In this document: in pieces, positions 21,432 to 30,068 of the stretch
How the letters are laid out: each line of letters starts with the position of its first letter
Numbering within the stretch: the stretch's first letter is position 1
NCBI RefSeq assembly: GCF_002289455.1
Contig: NZ_NTFS01000015.1
Coordinates: forward strand, 1 to 35,230
Origin: Brunnivagina elsteri CCALA 953
GTDB taxonomy: Bacteria > Cyanobacteriota > Cyanobacteriia > Cyanobacteriales > Nostocaceae
DNA: 35,230 nt
Direction: 5' to 3'
Program-made: the position numbers and the translations under genes
Notes under the pieces: generated by a model
Database searches by the model: none
What the model was told of the DNA's origin: nothing
Seen by the model: the letters and a program-made list of their open reading frames with translations, nothing else

Positions 21432-22430
21432 ATGTCAAAATTGCAACTAGTTGGTGTTGTTGCGATCGCACGAAATGAAGGAACTCGACTTCATCAGTGT
21501 CTTTTATCATTGCAGTCAGAAGGAATAACTGTTGTTTATGTAGATTCTGGTTCCACAGATGACAGTGTGACTTTTGCCCGCTCTTTGGGTATGCATGTCA
21601 TCGAACTCGATGTGACGATTCCATTTACTGCTGCTCGTGCCAGAAATGCCGGATTTGAATATTTACTGACAATTGAACCTAATCTTGAATACGTTCAGTT
21701 TATCGATGGAGATTGCCGTATTGCCCCTGGATGGCTAGAATTTGCTGTGAGTGAGTTGAAGACAAATCCAGATGTTGTAGTTGTGGCAGGACGTAGACGG
21801 GAAGAATTTGTTAACGATTCGATTTATAATCGCTTGTGTGATATTGAATGGAATACGCCAGTGGGAGAAACCAAAGCTTGTGGTGGTGATTCCATGATGC
21901 GAGTCAGTGCTGTCAAAAAAGTCGGTGGTTTCGATCCGAGTTTGATTGCTGGGGAAGAACCGGAATTGTGTCTACGTTTGCGTCAAGCTGGAGGAAAGAT
22001 TTTACGCATTGATGGTGATATGACATTACATGATGCCAGAATGACAACTTGGGGTCAATGGTGGAAGCGATCGCAACGTGCTGGACATGCTTATGCTCAA
22101 GGTGCTTGGTTACATGGAAAAAGTCCCGAACGTCACTGGGTAAAGGAATGTTTGAGTATTTGGATTTGGAGTTTGGGTTTACCTTTAATTGCTATTACGA
22201 CTTTTTGGTTCACTTCTGGTTTCAGCTTGTTGTTAATACCTATCGCTTACATTTGGTTAAGCTTCAAAATCTATAAATCTTGTTTGGAACAGGGTTTGAC
22301 AGTCTCAGATGCTGTACTTTTTTCATTGAATTGCGTATTCTGTAAATTCCCCCAGCTACAGGGACAAATCCAATTTCTGCTAACACGTTTGCTCAAGCGT
22401 CAACCCAAATTAGTTGAATATAAATTATAG
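21432..22430 (+). CDS. Family 2 glycosyltransferase with C-terminal membrane anchor
   Basis: 332 residues. The GT-A domain has AIARNEG (11-17), VDSGSTDDS (38-46), the metal motif IDGDC (91-95), ACGGDSMMR, and GEEPELCLRLRQAGGKI, which holds the catalytic-base ED/EE position. Around residues 230-265 a hydrophobic stretch (LGLPLIAITTFWF onward) anchors it to the membrane. It is the last gene of the 17763-22430 run, followed by a 613-bp gap with a hairpin 66 bp after the stop. A conserved AAGGAAAA lies just before the ATG at 21432. Confidence 0.9.
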   Translation: MSKLQLVGVVAIARNEGTRLHQCLLSLQSEGITVVYVDSGSTDDSVTFARSLGMHVIELDVTIPFTAARARNAGFEYLLTIEPNLEYVQFIDGDCRIAPGWLEFAVSELKTNPDVVVVAGRRREEFVNDSIYNRLCDIEWNTPVGETKACGGDSMMRVSAVKKVGGFDPSLIAGEEPELCLRLRQAGGKILRIDGDMTLHDARMTTWGQWWKRSQRAGHAYAQGAWLHGKSPERHWVKECLSIWIWSLGLPLIAITTFWFTSGFSLLLIPIAYIWLSFKIYKSCLEQGLTVSDAVLFSLNCVFCKFPQLQGQIQFLLTRLLKRQPKLVEYKL

Positions 22431-22495
22431 CTAATTAAGCATATAATAGTCGTTCTTAATTTTAGTTAGATACATTTTGCGATTGATAATATTGT

Positions 22496-22518
22496 AGGGG
22501 CAAACGGTTGTTTGCCCT
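22496..22518 (+). repeat. Hairpin GGGCAAAC-GGTT-GTTTGCCC (dispersed repeat, possible terminator)
   Basis: A perfect 8-bp stem with a GGTT loop (22498-22505, 22510-22517), 66 bp after a gene end. The same word, as a larger structure, appears at 26961-27034. There is no U tract, so terminator function is unproven. Confidence 0.6.
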
Positions 22519-23049
22519 CATTTATTCACAGTTGTTTGCTTACGCAAAATTAAATTTTTCATCCTCAACACACAATATTTAGTGTATAAATATTTTCTTA
22601 ATATAGCGTGATACTTATCAACGCAACTTACTATAATCCTTACTTGGTGAGGTAAATCTCTGCATTTATTTCTAATTTTGAATTAGGATATTTTGTATCT
22701 ATTGATGCTAGTTACATACAAAAATAGGATTATCTTCACAATAACTTCATAAAGAGCGATAATTTTAAAGCTTAACTTCACATAAGCAAATTGATTTTCT
22801 CTCGATAAATTATTATCATCTGTGGGTGAGACTAGTAAAATTGAACATACGCCGAGTCTGCGTATGAAGTACTCCTTAGTACTTAAACTAAAGATTTAAC
22901 ACTTAAATATTTAACAATTGGAATTAAGTACCGCATACTTTTCGAGACGAATTTTCAGAGCCGAAGTTCAGAACTTTAAGCTCCAACAAAAAAAAATCAC
23001 TTGCATTGCCGATTGACTTTAGTATTAATGTGGTGCAATCAAGGTGAAC
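22519..23049. other. Gene-free region with two abutting hairpins
   Basis: AT-rich, with no gene seen. It should hold the promoter of the next glycosyltransferase. Two perfect 7-bp hairpins stand next to each other: CATACGC/GCGTATG (22846-22852, 22860-22866) and AAGTACT/AGTACTT with a 4-nt loop (22867-22873, 22878-22884). Neither has a U tract, so they could be an operator or a leader structure about 165 nt upstream of the start. Confidence 0.4.
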
Positions 23050-24318
23050 ATGAGAATTGCGTATCTGGTCAATAAATACCCGAAGGTGAGTCATAGTTTC
23101 ATCCGGCGTGAAATTGCAGCATTAGAAGCGATCGGTTTGTCAGTCGCAAGATTCTCAATTCGTTCTTGTGAATCTGAATTAGTAGATCCAAAAGACAAAC
23201 TCGAATTCCAAAAGACGCAAATCGTTTTGGACGTGGGATTACTAGGTTTACTGGTGAACTTTATGGGGTTTGCGATCGCGAAACCTATTTCTATCTTCAG
23301 AGGTATACACTTAGCTTTAAAAATCGGCTGGAAGTCAGATGCAGGAATCTTGCGACATTTGATTTACTTAGCAGAAGCTTGTGTTCTGTGGGGTTGGTTG
23401 CAAAAAGAGCAAGTGACTCACCTACACTCCCACTTCGGCACCAACTCAACCACCGTAGCGATGTTATGCAATGCGATTGGAGGTATCACCTACAGTTTTA
23501 CAGTTCATGGACCAGAAGAATTTGACCGTGCCGAAAATATTGCTTTGACGGAAAAAATCAATCGAGCCAAATTTGTGGTAGCGATTTGTTCATTCGGAAG
23601 AAGTCAGTTATATCGTTGGTGTGAATATCAGCAATGGCAGAAGATTCACTTAGTACGGTGTGGAGTTGATGAAGATTACTTCAACCAACCAGAAACATTC
23701 GTTTCCAATATAGCTTCTAATATCCCCAATTTGGTCTGTGTTGGACGGTTATGCGAACAAAAAGGTCAAATCCTGCTCTTGCAATCCATCAAAGCACTTG
23801 CAGAAGAAGGATTTGAGTTACTCTTAACCCTGGTGGGAGATGGGGAATTGCGATCGCAAATCGAAGCACTCATCCGTGAGTATGACTTGGAAAAACAAGT
23901 AAAAATCACAGGTTGGGCAAGCGGAACTCAAGTACAAAACCACATCATCAACGCTCGTGCTTTGATTTTACCAAGTTTTGCTGAAGGTTTACCAGTAGTT
24001 CTGATGGAAGCATTCGCACTTCACCGACCTGTGATTAGTACTTACGTTGCAGGTATTCCCGAACTCGTCCAATCCGATGTGAATGGCTGGCTTGTGCCCG
24101 CAGGCTCGGTAGAAGAGTTAACTTCAGCAATTCGTGAAGTGTTACGAATGTCACCCGATGAACTCAATCGTATGGGTAGTGCTGGCACAGTCTCAGTAAC
24201 TCAACACCACAATGTCACTCAAGAAGCAAAAAAACTAGCAAGATTATTTCATTCCCAACTTGAAAAAGAAAATTGGTCATTGGGAATAGGACATGAGGCA
24301 TTAGGCATGGGACATTAG
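23050..24318 (+). CDS. Family 4 glycosyltransferase with repeat-derived C-terminus
   Basis: 422 residues from the ATG at 23050; a GTG at 23044 adds two residues. AAGGTG lies directly upstream. GT4 features: N-terminal RIAYLVNKYPKVSHSFIRRE, a LHSHFGTNSTTVA segment, the HGPEEFD loop, LVCVGRLCEQKGQILLLQ, LVGDGELR, and FAEGLPVVLMEAFALHRPVI with E-x7-E. These are typical of colanic acid/EPS transferases, adding one sugar at the cytosolic membrane face. The domain ends near LARLFHSQL; the last residues (WSLGIGHEALGMGH and stop) come from the intergenic repeat type cattgggaat / cattaggcat. It starts the third sub-run of the cluster (with the flippase and the last transferase-like gene). Confidence 0.9.
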   Translation: MRIAYLVNKYPKVSHSFIRREIAALEAIGLSVARFSIRSCESELVDPKDKLEFQKTQIVLDVGLLGLLVNFMGFAIAKPISIFRGIHLALKIGWKSDAGILRHLIYLAEACVLWGWLQKEQVTHLHSHFGTNSTTVAMLCNAIGGITYSFTVHGPEEFDRAENIALTEKINRAKFVVAICSFGRSQLYRWCEYQQWQKIHLVRCGVDEDYFNQPETFVSNIASNIPNLVCVGRLCEQKGQILLLQSIKALAEEGFELLLTLVGDGELRSQIEALIREYDLEKQVKITGWASGTQVQNHIINARALILPSFAEGLPVVLMEAFALHRPVISTYVAGIPELVQSDVNGWLVPAGSVEELTSAIREVLRMSPDELNRMGSAGTVSVTQHHNVTQEAKKLARLFHSQLEKENWSLGIGHEALGMGH

Positions 24319-24420
24319 GTGTTAAATATTTAAGTATTAGTATTAGGTATTATATGAGTATTGGGTTGTACTTAACCCCTAACCCCAATTCATAACTCCT
24401 AATTCATAACTCCTAACTCT
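24283..24420. repeat. STRR block running from a gene end into the intergenic gap
   Basis: Degenerate heptamers of the gcattgg / gcattag type overlap the last codons of the preceding gene (about 24283-24318). A 14-bp unit aattcataactcct then occurs twice perfectly (24387-24414) and a third time partially. The gap to the flippase gene holds nothing else recognisable. Confidence 0.7.
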
Positions 24421-24428
24421 CCACCTAA

Positions 24429-25790
24429 ATGACAACTCTGAAAAAGCCAAGCTTGAAAAAACTTGCCGTCAATGGTGCAATCTGGACAATTACTGGTTAT
24501 GCCTTTAGTCAGTGTTTGCGATTTGGTTGCAACATTATCCTAACTAGATTACCTGGAATTCAACCTGAGTTTTTTGGTTTAATGGCGGTAGTAAATCGGC
24601 TTTTGATGGGTTTAGAATTATTTTCTGACCTTGGTATTGGTCAAAGCATCATCCAGAACAAGCATGGTGAAGAGGAAGAGTTTTTTAACACCGCTTGGAC
24701 ATTGCAAATCATTCGAGGATGTGCAATCTGGTTCATTTGCCTAATTATTACTTATCCGGCTGTCCGTTTTTATCAAGAACCCCGACTGCTATGGCTTTTG
24801 CCCATTATGGGACTGGTATCAATTATTCTTGGGTTTGCTTCACCATCCCAATCATTACTGAACCGTCGCATGGAACTAGGTAAAGTCATAATTTTTGACT
24901 TAATAGTTCAAGTTGTCTCTTTGAGTGCCCTAGTTATTCTTGCTTGGCAGATGAAGAGCTTGTGGGCATTTGCAATCAGTGGGATTATATCGGGAATTGT
25001 TCGTGCGATCGGTAGTCATTTTTTAATTCCAGGTAAAAAGACTAAATTTGCGTGGAATCAAGATGCGGTAAAAGAGCTTGTATCTTTTGGAAAATGGATG
25101 TTTGTTGCGACAGCGTTAATGTTTCTTGCGGAACAGGCAGATACGTTGCTTTTAGGTAAGTTATTGTCATTTGGGGTAGTAGGAGTTTATACCATTGCCG
25201 CAACCCTCGCAAATGTTCCACGTGAAGCAATTAAAAGTCTTAGCTTCCGCGTCATTTTTCCCACCATTTCCAATCAAGTTGACTTACCCAGAAGCGAGTT
25301 ACGATCCAAAATTATTCGCCAACGGTGGAAAATAGTCTTAGGTGCTGCTGTAGTGCTAGCTTTTCTAGTTAGTACTGGTGATTTAATCATTGCGACACTT
25401 TATGACCAAAGATACACCGAAGCGAGATGGATGATGCCGATACTTTCTTGCGGTGTTTGGTTTTCTATCTTGTTTTACACAACAAGCCCTGCATTACTCG
25501 CGCTAGGTAAGCCTTTATACGCTGCACAAAGTAACTTACTCAGATTTCTGATGATTAGTTTGGGAATGCCTCTTGCATTTACGCTGAAAGGTACTCTAGG
25601 AGTAATTATCATTATTGCATTAAGCGATTTGCCATTATATATAGCCAATTTGTATGGAATCTGGCGTGAAGGATTGTTTTGTTTTCTCCAAGATGTTCGT
25701 GCAACTGCCCTATTTCTGGGAGTGTTAATTTTATTTCTTTCGATTCGTAGTTTTTTGGGTTTTGGAAACCCATTTATTTTCATTAGTTAA
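24429..25790 (+). CDS. Wzx-type polysaccharide flippase (MOP superfamily)
   Basis: 453 residues with about 12-14 membrane segments, the topology of the RfbX/Wzx/MurJ superfamily. The N-terminus LAVNGAIWTITGYAFSQCLRFG, followed by the segment with LFSDLGIGQSIIQ, is characteristic of the lipopolysaccharide biosynthesis (WzxC-like) branch. It is expected to move undecaprenyl-linked repeat units from the cytosolic to the periplasmic face for the Wzy-type polymerase. Its presence with Wzy/WaaL and Wzc members marks the cluster as Wzx/Wzy-dependent. No Shine-Dalgarno is seen at the ATG; the upstream gap is STRR DNA. Confidence 0.9.
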   Translation: MTTLKKPSLKKLAVNGAIWTITGYAFSQCLRFGCNIILTRLPGIQPEFFGLMAVVNRLLMGLELFSDLGIGQSIIQNKHGEEEEFFNTAWTLQIIRGCAIWFICLIITYPAVRFYQEPRLLWLLPIMGLVSIILGFASPSQSLLNRRMELGKVIIFDLIVQVVSLSALVILAWQMKSLWAFAISGIISGIVRAIGSHFLIPGKKTKFAWNQDAVKELVSFGKWMFVATALMFLAEQADTLLLGKLLSFGVVGVYTIAATLANVPREAIKSLSFRVIFPTISNQVDLPRSELRSKIIRQRWKIVLGAAVVLAFLVSTGDLIIATLYDQRYTEARWMMPILSCGVWFSILFYTTSPALLALGKPLYAAQSNLLRFLMISLGMPLAFTLKGTLGVIIIIALSDLPLYIANLYGIWREGLFCFLQDVRATALFLGVLILFLSIRSFLGFGNPFIFIS

Positions 25791-25814
25791 TGGTTAATAA
25801 AATTTTCAGTTTTT

Positions 25815-25843
25815 CTAATTCCTAATTCCTAATTCATAACAAC
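25815..25843. repeat. Heptamer STRR ctaattc x3
   Basis: Three perfect copies of ctaattc (25815-25835) plus a partial copy occupy the short gap between the flippase gene and the next gene. Confidence 0.75.
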
Positions 25844-25848
25844 CAGTC

Positions 25849-26874
25849 ATGTTTAAAACTGCAACTCTTTGGAAGTGGCTATATTCAAGCTGGGAAAAAT
25901 CTATCGATAGACCAATTCCTGGCTACACAATTTTGTTACCTGTACCTGGTGACTTACCTGTTTTTCTCAAAATTGCCCTAGAAACTTGTTCTACTCAAAA
26001 AACTGACGGTTTAGTGGAAACTATTGTACTCCCTGACCAAATAGTTCCTGGTTTCTCCGAATTACTCCAAGAATGGGAAACCGAATATTTTCTGAGTCCA
26101 ATTCTTTTAATTAATCCTCAACCATTAGAGCAATTGATTTCACGCTACCGAAATAATCCCCATAACAATCATTGGTTGCAATTGATTCGTGGAATTAGTG
26201 CAACTCACAGTACTCATGCACTTTTACACGATGCTGATTTATTTATCACTGAAGATGTATTCATGAAAACTCACTACCAAAGCTGTGCGGAGAGGAATCT
26301 TGCCTGTTTGGGTGTTAGTCCAGTCTGGGATACTTGGTATCAAGAGCAAGGTTTAAATCATTTGACTGCGACTTGGGAAATGATGTTTAGTTTGGAATGG
26401 GCAAGAAGTTTCCAACCTTGGGAGCATCGAGGTCATGACGGTGAAATTGCAGGTCAAATTCACACATTCGATACAACACTTTATACTCAATGTCAGACAG
26501 TACCGGAGCGGATTAGCTACCATGAAAAAGAATGGGGTTTCATACACTTCAATTACGTCATCTGTACCTATCGTTGGTTTCAGAAGAGTAAAGGTTCGTT
26601 TGAAGACGAATGTTTCCGTATTCTTTTGATTCGATCGCTAATAAATGCCTTTGATAAATCGAACTGGAAGTATGATGTTCCTGAACTCGATCAATTAGTT
26701 AAAGGTATTACCGATACATCGAATTGTGTGACTTATACGCAACAGAAGACAAGGGAAAATTATGTAGAATTTCGCTCGAAGTTACAAACTCTTATCGACA
26801 GCAAACTTTTAAATGAGGAAAGGGTTGCTATTTTGATAGATAGTGTTGGTGATTTTGATAAGGCTTTTGGTTAA
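25849..26874 (+). CDS. Putative GT-A-like protein of unrecognised family
   Basis: 341 residues with no signal peptide or membrane segment. A motif HALLHDADLFI (D128-A-D130) after a hydrophobic strand looks like the metal-binding DxD of GT-A transferases. IPGYTILLPVPGD near residue 23 could be the first beta strand. Downstream, LTATWEMMFSLEW, HRGHDGEIAGQIHTFDTTLY and FIHFNYVICTYRWF are strong but not recognised motifs. I cannot name the family; a cytosolic glycosyltransferase is inferred from the DxD motif and from being the last gene of the polysaccharide cluster, 58 bp after the flippase gene. Confidence 0.65.
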   Translation: MFKTATLWKWLYSSWEKSIDRPIPGYTILLPVPGDLPVFLKIALETCSTQKTDGLVETIVLPDQIVPGFSELLQEWETEYFLSPILLINPQPLEQLISRYRNNPHNNHWLQLIRGISATHSTHALLHDADLFITEDVFMKTHYQSCAERNLACLGVSPVWDTWYQEQGLNHLTATWEMMFSLEWARSFQPWEHRGHDGEIAGQIHTFDTTLYTQCQTVPERISYHEKEWGFIHFNYVICTYRWFQKSKGSFEDECFRILLIRSLINAFDKSNWKYDVPELDQLVKGITDTSNCVTYTQQKTRENYVEFRSKLQTLIDSKLLNEERVAILIDSVGDFDKAFG

Positions 26875-26912
26875 AAATAATCCAGGGAATTTGGGCAAAC
26901 AGCCGTTAATTG

Positions 26913-27036
26913 GGGGAAATAATCGTGAATAAAGGAGGGGAAATAATCGTGAATAAAGGAGGGCAAACAGCCCTTCGGGTGCGTCAGTTTAGCGGGACGG
27001 AAACCGACACCGCTAACTGACTTACCGTTTGCCCCT
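26913..27036. repeat. 24-bp direct repeat followed by a nested stem-loop
   Basis: A 24-bp unit (starting ggggaaataatcgtgaat) is present twice in exact tandem (26913-26936, 26937-26960). It is followed by a nested inverted structure: GGGCAAAC/GTTTGCCC outer arms (26961-26968, 27027-27034), an inner stem with one bulge (26983-26995 with 27010-27021) and small cccttcggg and cggaaaccg hairpins inside. It lies between convergent genes and could terminate transcription in both directions. The outer arms match the hairpin at 22496-22518. Confidence 0.75.
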
Positions 27037-27091
27037 ACAATGTTTATGTCGATGGTGGTGCGATCGCAATTATCCCAATTATCCCAATTAA

Positions 27092-28570
27092 TTAAATAAA
27101 CACTCGTTCTACAAAATTCCCGTGTAAACCATAGGGAACATGATGTTTAAGATGTAACTTTGCTACTAACGTTAAATCTTTGGCATCCAAAATGACCACA
27201 TCTGAACGTTGGTGTTCGGAATCGTAAATTAACCCCAAAACCCAACCTTCATCTTCACTAGTCGCATTTGAACGCGGTACAAATATCGGTTCACTTGCAA
27301 AACCTCGTGGTGCTGCGCTCCAAAGTTGTTTTTTACGCGTTTCTATATCTACCTTGATAAAAGCTTGCAAAGGTGCATTACCTGTTTCATCATGTGCAGC
27401 AGCCATGTAAACATAACGATATTCCCGTCCAACTTTATTTGGATGCAAACTAGGAAATTCACAACTTCTTGATTCTATAATTTCACGGTTGACGGTTTCT
27501 GTTGCTAAATTCAGATGAAAACGCCAAAGTTGTCCAGGTTTAAGTGTATCAAAATTAGTTTGACGAAAATCACTTTCGGGTTCAACTTCTGGTAAATTCT
27601 CATAACAGATGGAATCAACAATTATTTCACCATCTTTTTCAAATGCATTTGCGTGGTGAAATACAAAACCTGATTCTATTTCTAATGTTTTGATTTCACG
27701 TTTTTGGGGATTTCTAGAAATCACAATTGCGCTGGTTGGTTGATTCTCTTGAAACTTGATACATTCACCAGCACCACGCATTCCTAAAGCAAAGGGAATT
27801 GGATTAAATTTAACAGGATTTTGGAAAAAGATACAGTAATTTTCAGTAATTGCGAAATCATGAATAAAGCAAAAGCCAGGAACATTATGGGCATGTTTTC
27901 TAATAATTGCACCAGTTATATCTAATTCAAAAACTGTAATTGTTGTTGAAAGTCCTGGTTTAATGGAGAAATTTACCATGCAAGGATTTCCACCATCCAT
28001 TGCACAACTTGGGTCAAAATGGGGATGGGCAGAAAATGCTTCACCTACCGATAAAACACCATTAAAATATTCTTTCCCTAAAGTCTCTAAGCTAGAAGTA
28101 TCTAAGTGATGGGGTTCAGCACCTTCCCACAATGCCAATAATTTTTCACCCCAATAAATAATATTTGTATTGGCAATATTTTTCAATTTGAAATCAAAGA
28201 TATTTGCCAACATTCCGCCGGATTTTTGTGTACCAAATACACCACGGTAGAGGATTTTACCAGCTTTTTGTTCTTCGATGTAGGCTTCTGTTTGCACAAA
28301 ACGATTGCGGTAATGTGCGCGTCCATTAGTAAAAGTAATTCGGCTAATCATCCCATCTCCATCGAAGGGATGATGTATTTGCTCCCCGTTGATGTCAAAT
28401 AAACCAGGACCATTTCTAAATAAAGTTCCTTCGAGTTCTGGAGGTATTTCCCCTTCAATATCGTCAATCCAATAATCATATTCTTGTTTCAGGGATTGGT
28501 ATCCACCTTGCCAGTCTTCACGAGTATAGGATTTTTTATTAGTGGTGGATGATTGTTCGTAGATACGCAT
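27092..28570 (-). CDS. Carotenoid cleavage oxygenase, apocarotenoid-15,15'-oxygenase (ACO/Diox1) type
   Basis: A non-haem iron enzyme that cleaves apocarotenoids; the characterised Synechocystis relative makes retinal from beta-apo-carotenals. From the ATG at 28570 it has 492 residues, the same size as Synechocystis Diox1. The four iron-ligand histidines are present: His182 (SAHPHFD), His237 (FIHDFA), one of the pair in FVFHHANAF (305/306) and His483 (GLHGNF). The N-terminal segment EYDYWIDDIEGEIPPELEGT and the YRGVFGTQ and LKNIANTN motifs are close to Diox1. An in-frame ATG at 28621 lies inside a dispersed palindrome and is rejected. The transporter gene ends 61 bp upstream on the same strand, so the pair may be one operon. 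Substrate and product are inferred from the family. Confidence 0.93.
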   Translation of the reverse strand: MRIYEQSSTTNKKSYTREDWQGGYQSLKQEYDYWIDDIEGEIPPELEGTLFRNGPGLFDINGEQIHHPFDGDGMISRITFTNGRAHYRNRFVQTEAYIEEQKAGKILYRGVFGTQKSGGMLANIFDFKLKNIANTNIIYWGEKLLALWEGAEPHHLDTSSLETLGKEYFNGVLSVGEAFSAHPHFDPSCAMDGGNPCMVNFSIKPGLSTTITVFELDITGAIIRKHAHNVPGFCFIHDFAITENYCIFFQNPVKFNPIPFALGMRGAGECIKFQENQPTSAIVISRNPQKREIKTLEIESGFVFHHANAFEKDGEIIVDSICYENLPEVEPESDFRQTNFDTLKPGQLWRFHLNLATETVNREIIESRSCEFPSLHPNKVGREYRYVYMAAAHDETGNAPLQAFIKVDIETRKKQLWSAAPRGFASEPIFVPRSNATSEDEGWVLGLIYDSEHQRSDVVILDAKDLTLVAKLHLKHHVPYGLHGNFVERVFI

Positions 28571-28610
28571 GGATTTTGATTTTTGGGTTATTTTTGAAGA
28601 TTTTTGAAGA

Positions 28611-28635
28611 AGACGTTCCACCGGAACGTCTCTAC
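28611..28635. repeat. Dispersed palindrome AGACGTTCC-ACC-GGAACGTCT (copy 2)
   Basis: A perfect 9-bp stem with 3-nt loop (28611-28619, 28623-28631), identical to 8388-8408. Its right flank (tctac) supplies the stop codon of the transporter gene, and it sits between that gene and the carotenoid oxygenase gene. Confidence 0.8.
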
Positions 28636-30068
28636 GGTTCGGTTGCTTCTTTTGGTGACTGTTGTAATATTAATTCTGGAACGAATTCGGGTATTAATGA
28701 TTGCTCGTGGGTTTGTCCGATTCCTGGTGGAAATGTACCTGTTGTAGCTTTGGAATCGGCAGCAGGCAACCAATTCAGAAATGGAAGTGGTAGAATAGTA
28801 CTAACATTGGTGATAATTACCAATAAAGCGAGGTTATCAAAGTTACTTTCGGTAATTCCCATTAAGTGCATCAATCCCGCACCTAATTCGTAAGAAAGCA
28901 ATCCCGCCAAATTGGAAACTGACATTAATAAAGCGAAAAAAGTCGCTTCCACACCAGGAGGACATAACCTTGCCGCAAGTACCAATACTGGCATATAAGC
29001 AATTTGTCCCATGACTGTGAGAACCAAACTATCACCCAAACTAAACCAATGGTCATCGATACCTAAACTACGGTTGGTATGGGTCACTAGTAGTAACATG
29101 GTCATTCCCAAAACTGCCGAAAGAACCGTACTCCAGCCAAAAATAACCCGAAAGGGAACAGTTTTCAGAAATCTTTGAAATATCCAAACTCCTGCCAATG
29201 AAGCAATACTTGTAACTAAACGTACTCTTCCTAAAAATTCGGGTTCAAAGTGCAATTCGTTGGTGGTGAAAAAGAAAAAGGCAGAATCTGCTGTTGGTGT
29301 AGCTTGCCAGAGAAAAACAAATGCTGTGGGTAGCCAAATCGCTCTTTGGGTTAAGGCTTGACGGAGTTGCTTTAATTGATGTTTGATAGGGACTGATTCG
29401 ACTTCAGGCTGATTTTTATCTTTGCTGATGGGTGTTTCCGCAATTAACCAAGCGACAGCAGAGACAATCAGGGGAAAAGAAGCGGTAATTCCAAAAATGG
29501 TGCGGGTACTGAAATGTTGCAGCAACATTCCACTAAAATAAGCAGTAATTAATCCACCCAGAGCAGAAGCACCCCAACATAGGGATTGTAGCGAACCTGC
29601 TGACTCTTGGGATTCGCCTCTAGCCCGTTCCACAACTAGGGAATCAACAATGACATCGCTAACCGCAACAGAGAGAGAACCTAATGCGATCGCAATTGTT
29701 GCTGCTACGGAAGTATTAACTACTGTTGCCAGGAATATCCAGGAAATTGTCCCTAGCAATCCCGACAAAATCAAGTAAGGACGACGACGATAGCCAAATA
29801 TGGGTAAACCGTCGGAAATAAAGCCAAATAAGGGCTTGATAATCCAAGGTAGGGCAACAATCCCTAAAAGTGCGGAAACCTGCGCTGGACTTAGCAGCAG
29901 TTCATCTTTGAGAAAGAAGCTGACGGCTAAACGCGCCAACCCCAAGATACCTTGGACAAAGTAAACAGTCAAAATCGCGATTAATTCGGCACTTGGTTCG
30001 TTACCGAAGAAAATTTTTTCTTTGACTGATTCTTTTACCTTGGACAAACTAGAGGAGGAAACCAGCAT
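28632..30068 (-). CDS. BT1 / folate-biopterin transporter family membrane protein
   Basis: 478 residues with about 12 membrane segments, MFS-like. It matches the plant/cyanobacterial FBT group (Synechocystis slr0642 type, for which folate transport was shown). Signatures: VYFVQGILGLARLAVSFF, LPWIIKPLFGFISDGLPIFGYRRRPY and SDVIVDSLVVERAR. Located in the cytoplasmic membrane. The substrate cannot be read from sequence; family members differ. The start at 30068 has no visible Shine-Dalgarno. The C-terminal tail after the last membrane segment is polar (EFVPELILQQSPKEATEP), and its stop codon TAG is part of the dispersed palindrome's flank, so the original end may have been different. Upstream of the carotenoid oxygenase in the same direction. 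Confidence 0.9.
   Translation of the reverse strand: MLVSSSSLSKVKESVKEKIFFGNEPSAELIAILTVYFVQGILGLARLAVSFFLKDELLLSPAQVSALLGIVALPWIIKPLFGFISDGLPIFGYRRRPYLILSGLLGTISWIFLATVVNTSVAATIAIALGSLSVAVSDVIVDSLVVERARGESQESAGSLQSLCWGASALGGLITAYFSGMLLQHFSTRTIFGITASFPLIVSAVAWLIAETPISKDKNQPEVESVPIKHQLKQLRQALTQRAIWLPTAFVFLWQATPTADSAFFFFTTNELHFEPEFLGRVRLVTSIASLAGVWIFQRFLKTVPFRVIFGWSTVLSAVLGMTMLLLVTHTNRSLGIDDHWFSLGDSLVLTVMGQIAYMPVLVLAARLCPPGVEATFFALLMSVSNLAGLLSYELGAGLMHLMGITESNFDNLALLVIITNVSTILPLPFLNWLPAADSKATTGTFPPGIGQTHEQSLIPEFVPELILQQSPKEATEP

Noticed and set aside
28571-28621. Upstream ATG for the carotenoid oxygenase (17 extra residues)
   Set aside because: It lies inside a dispersed palindrome, and the family N-terminus fits the ATG at 28570.
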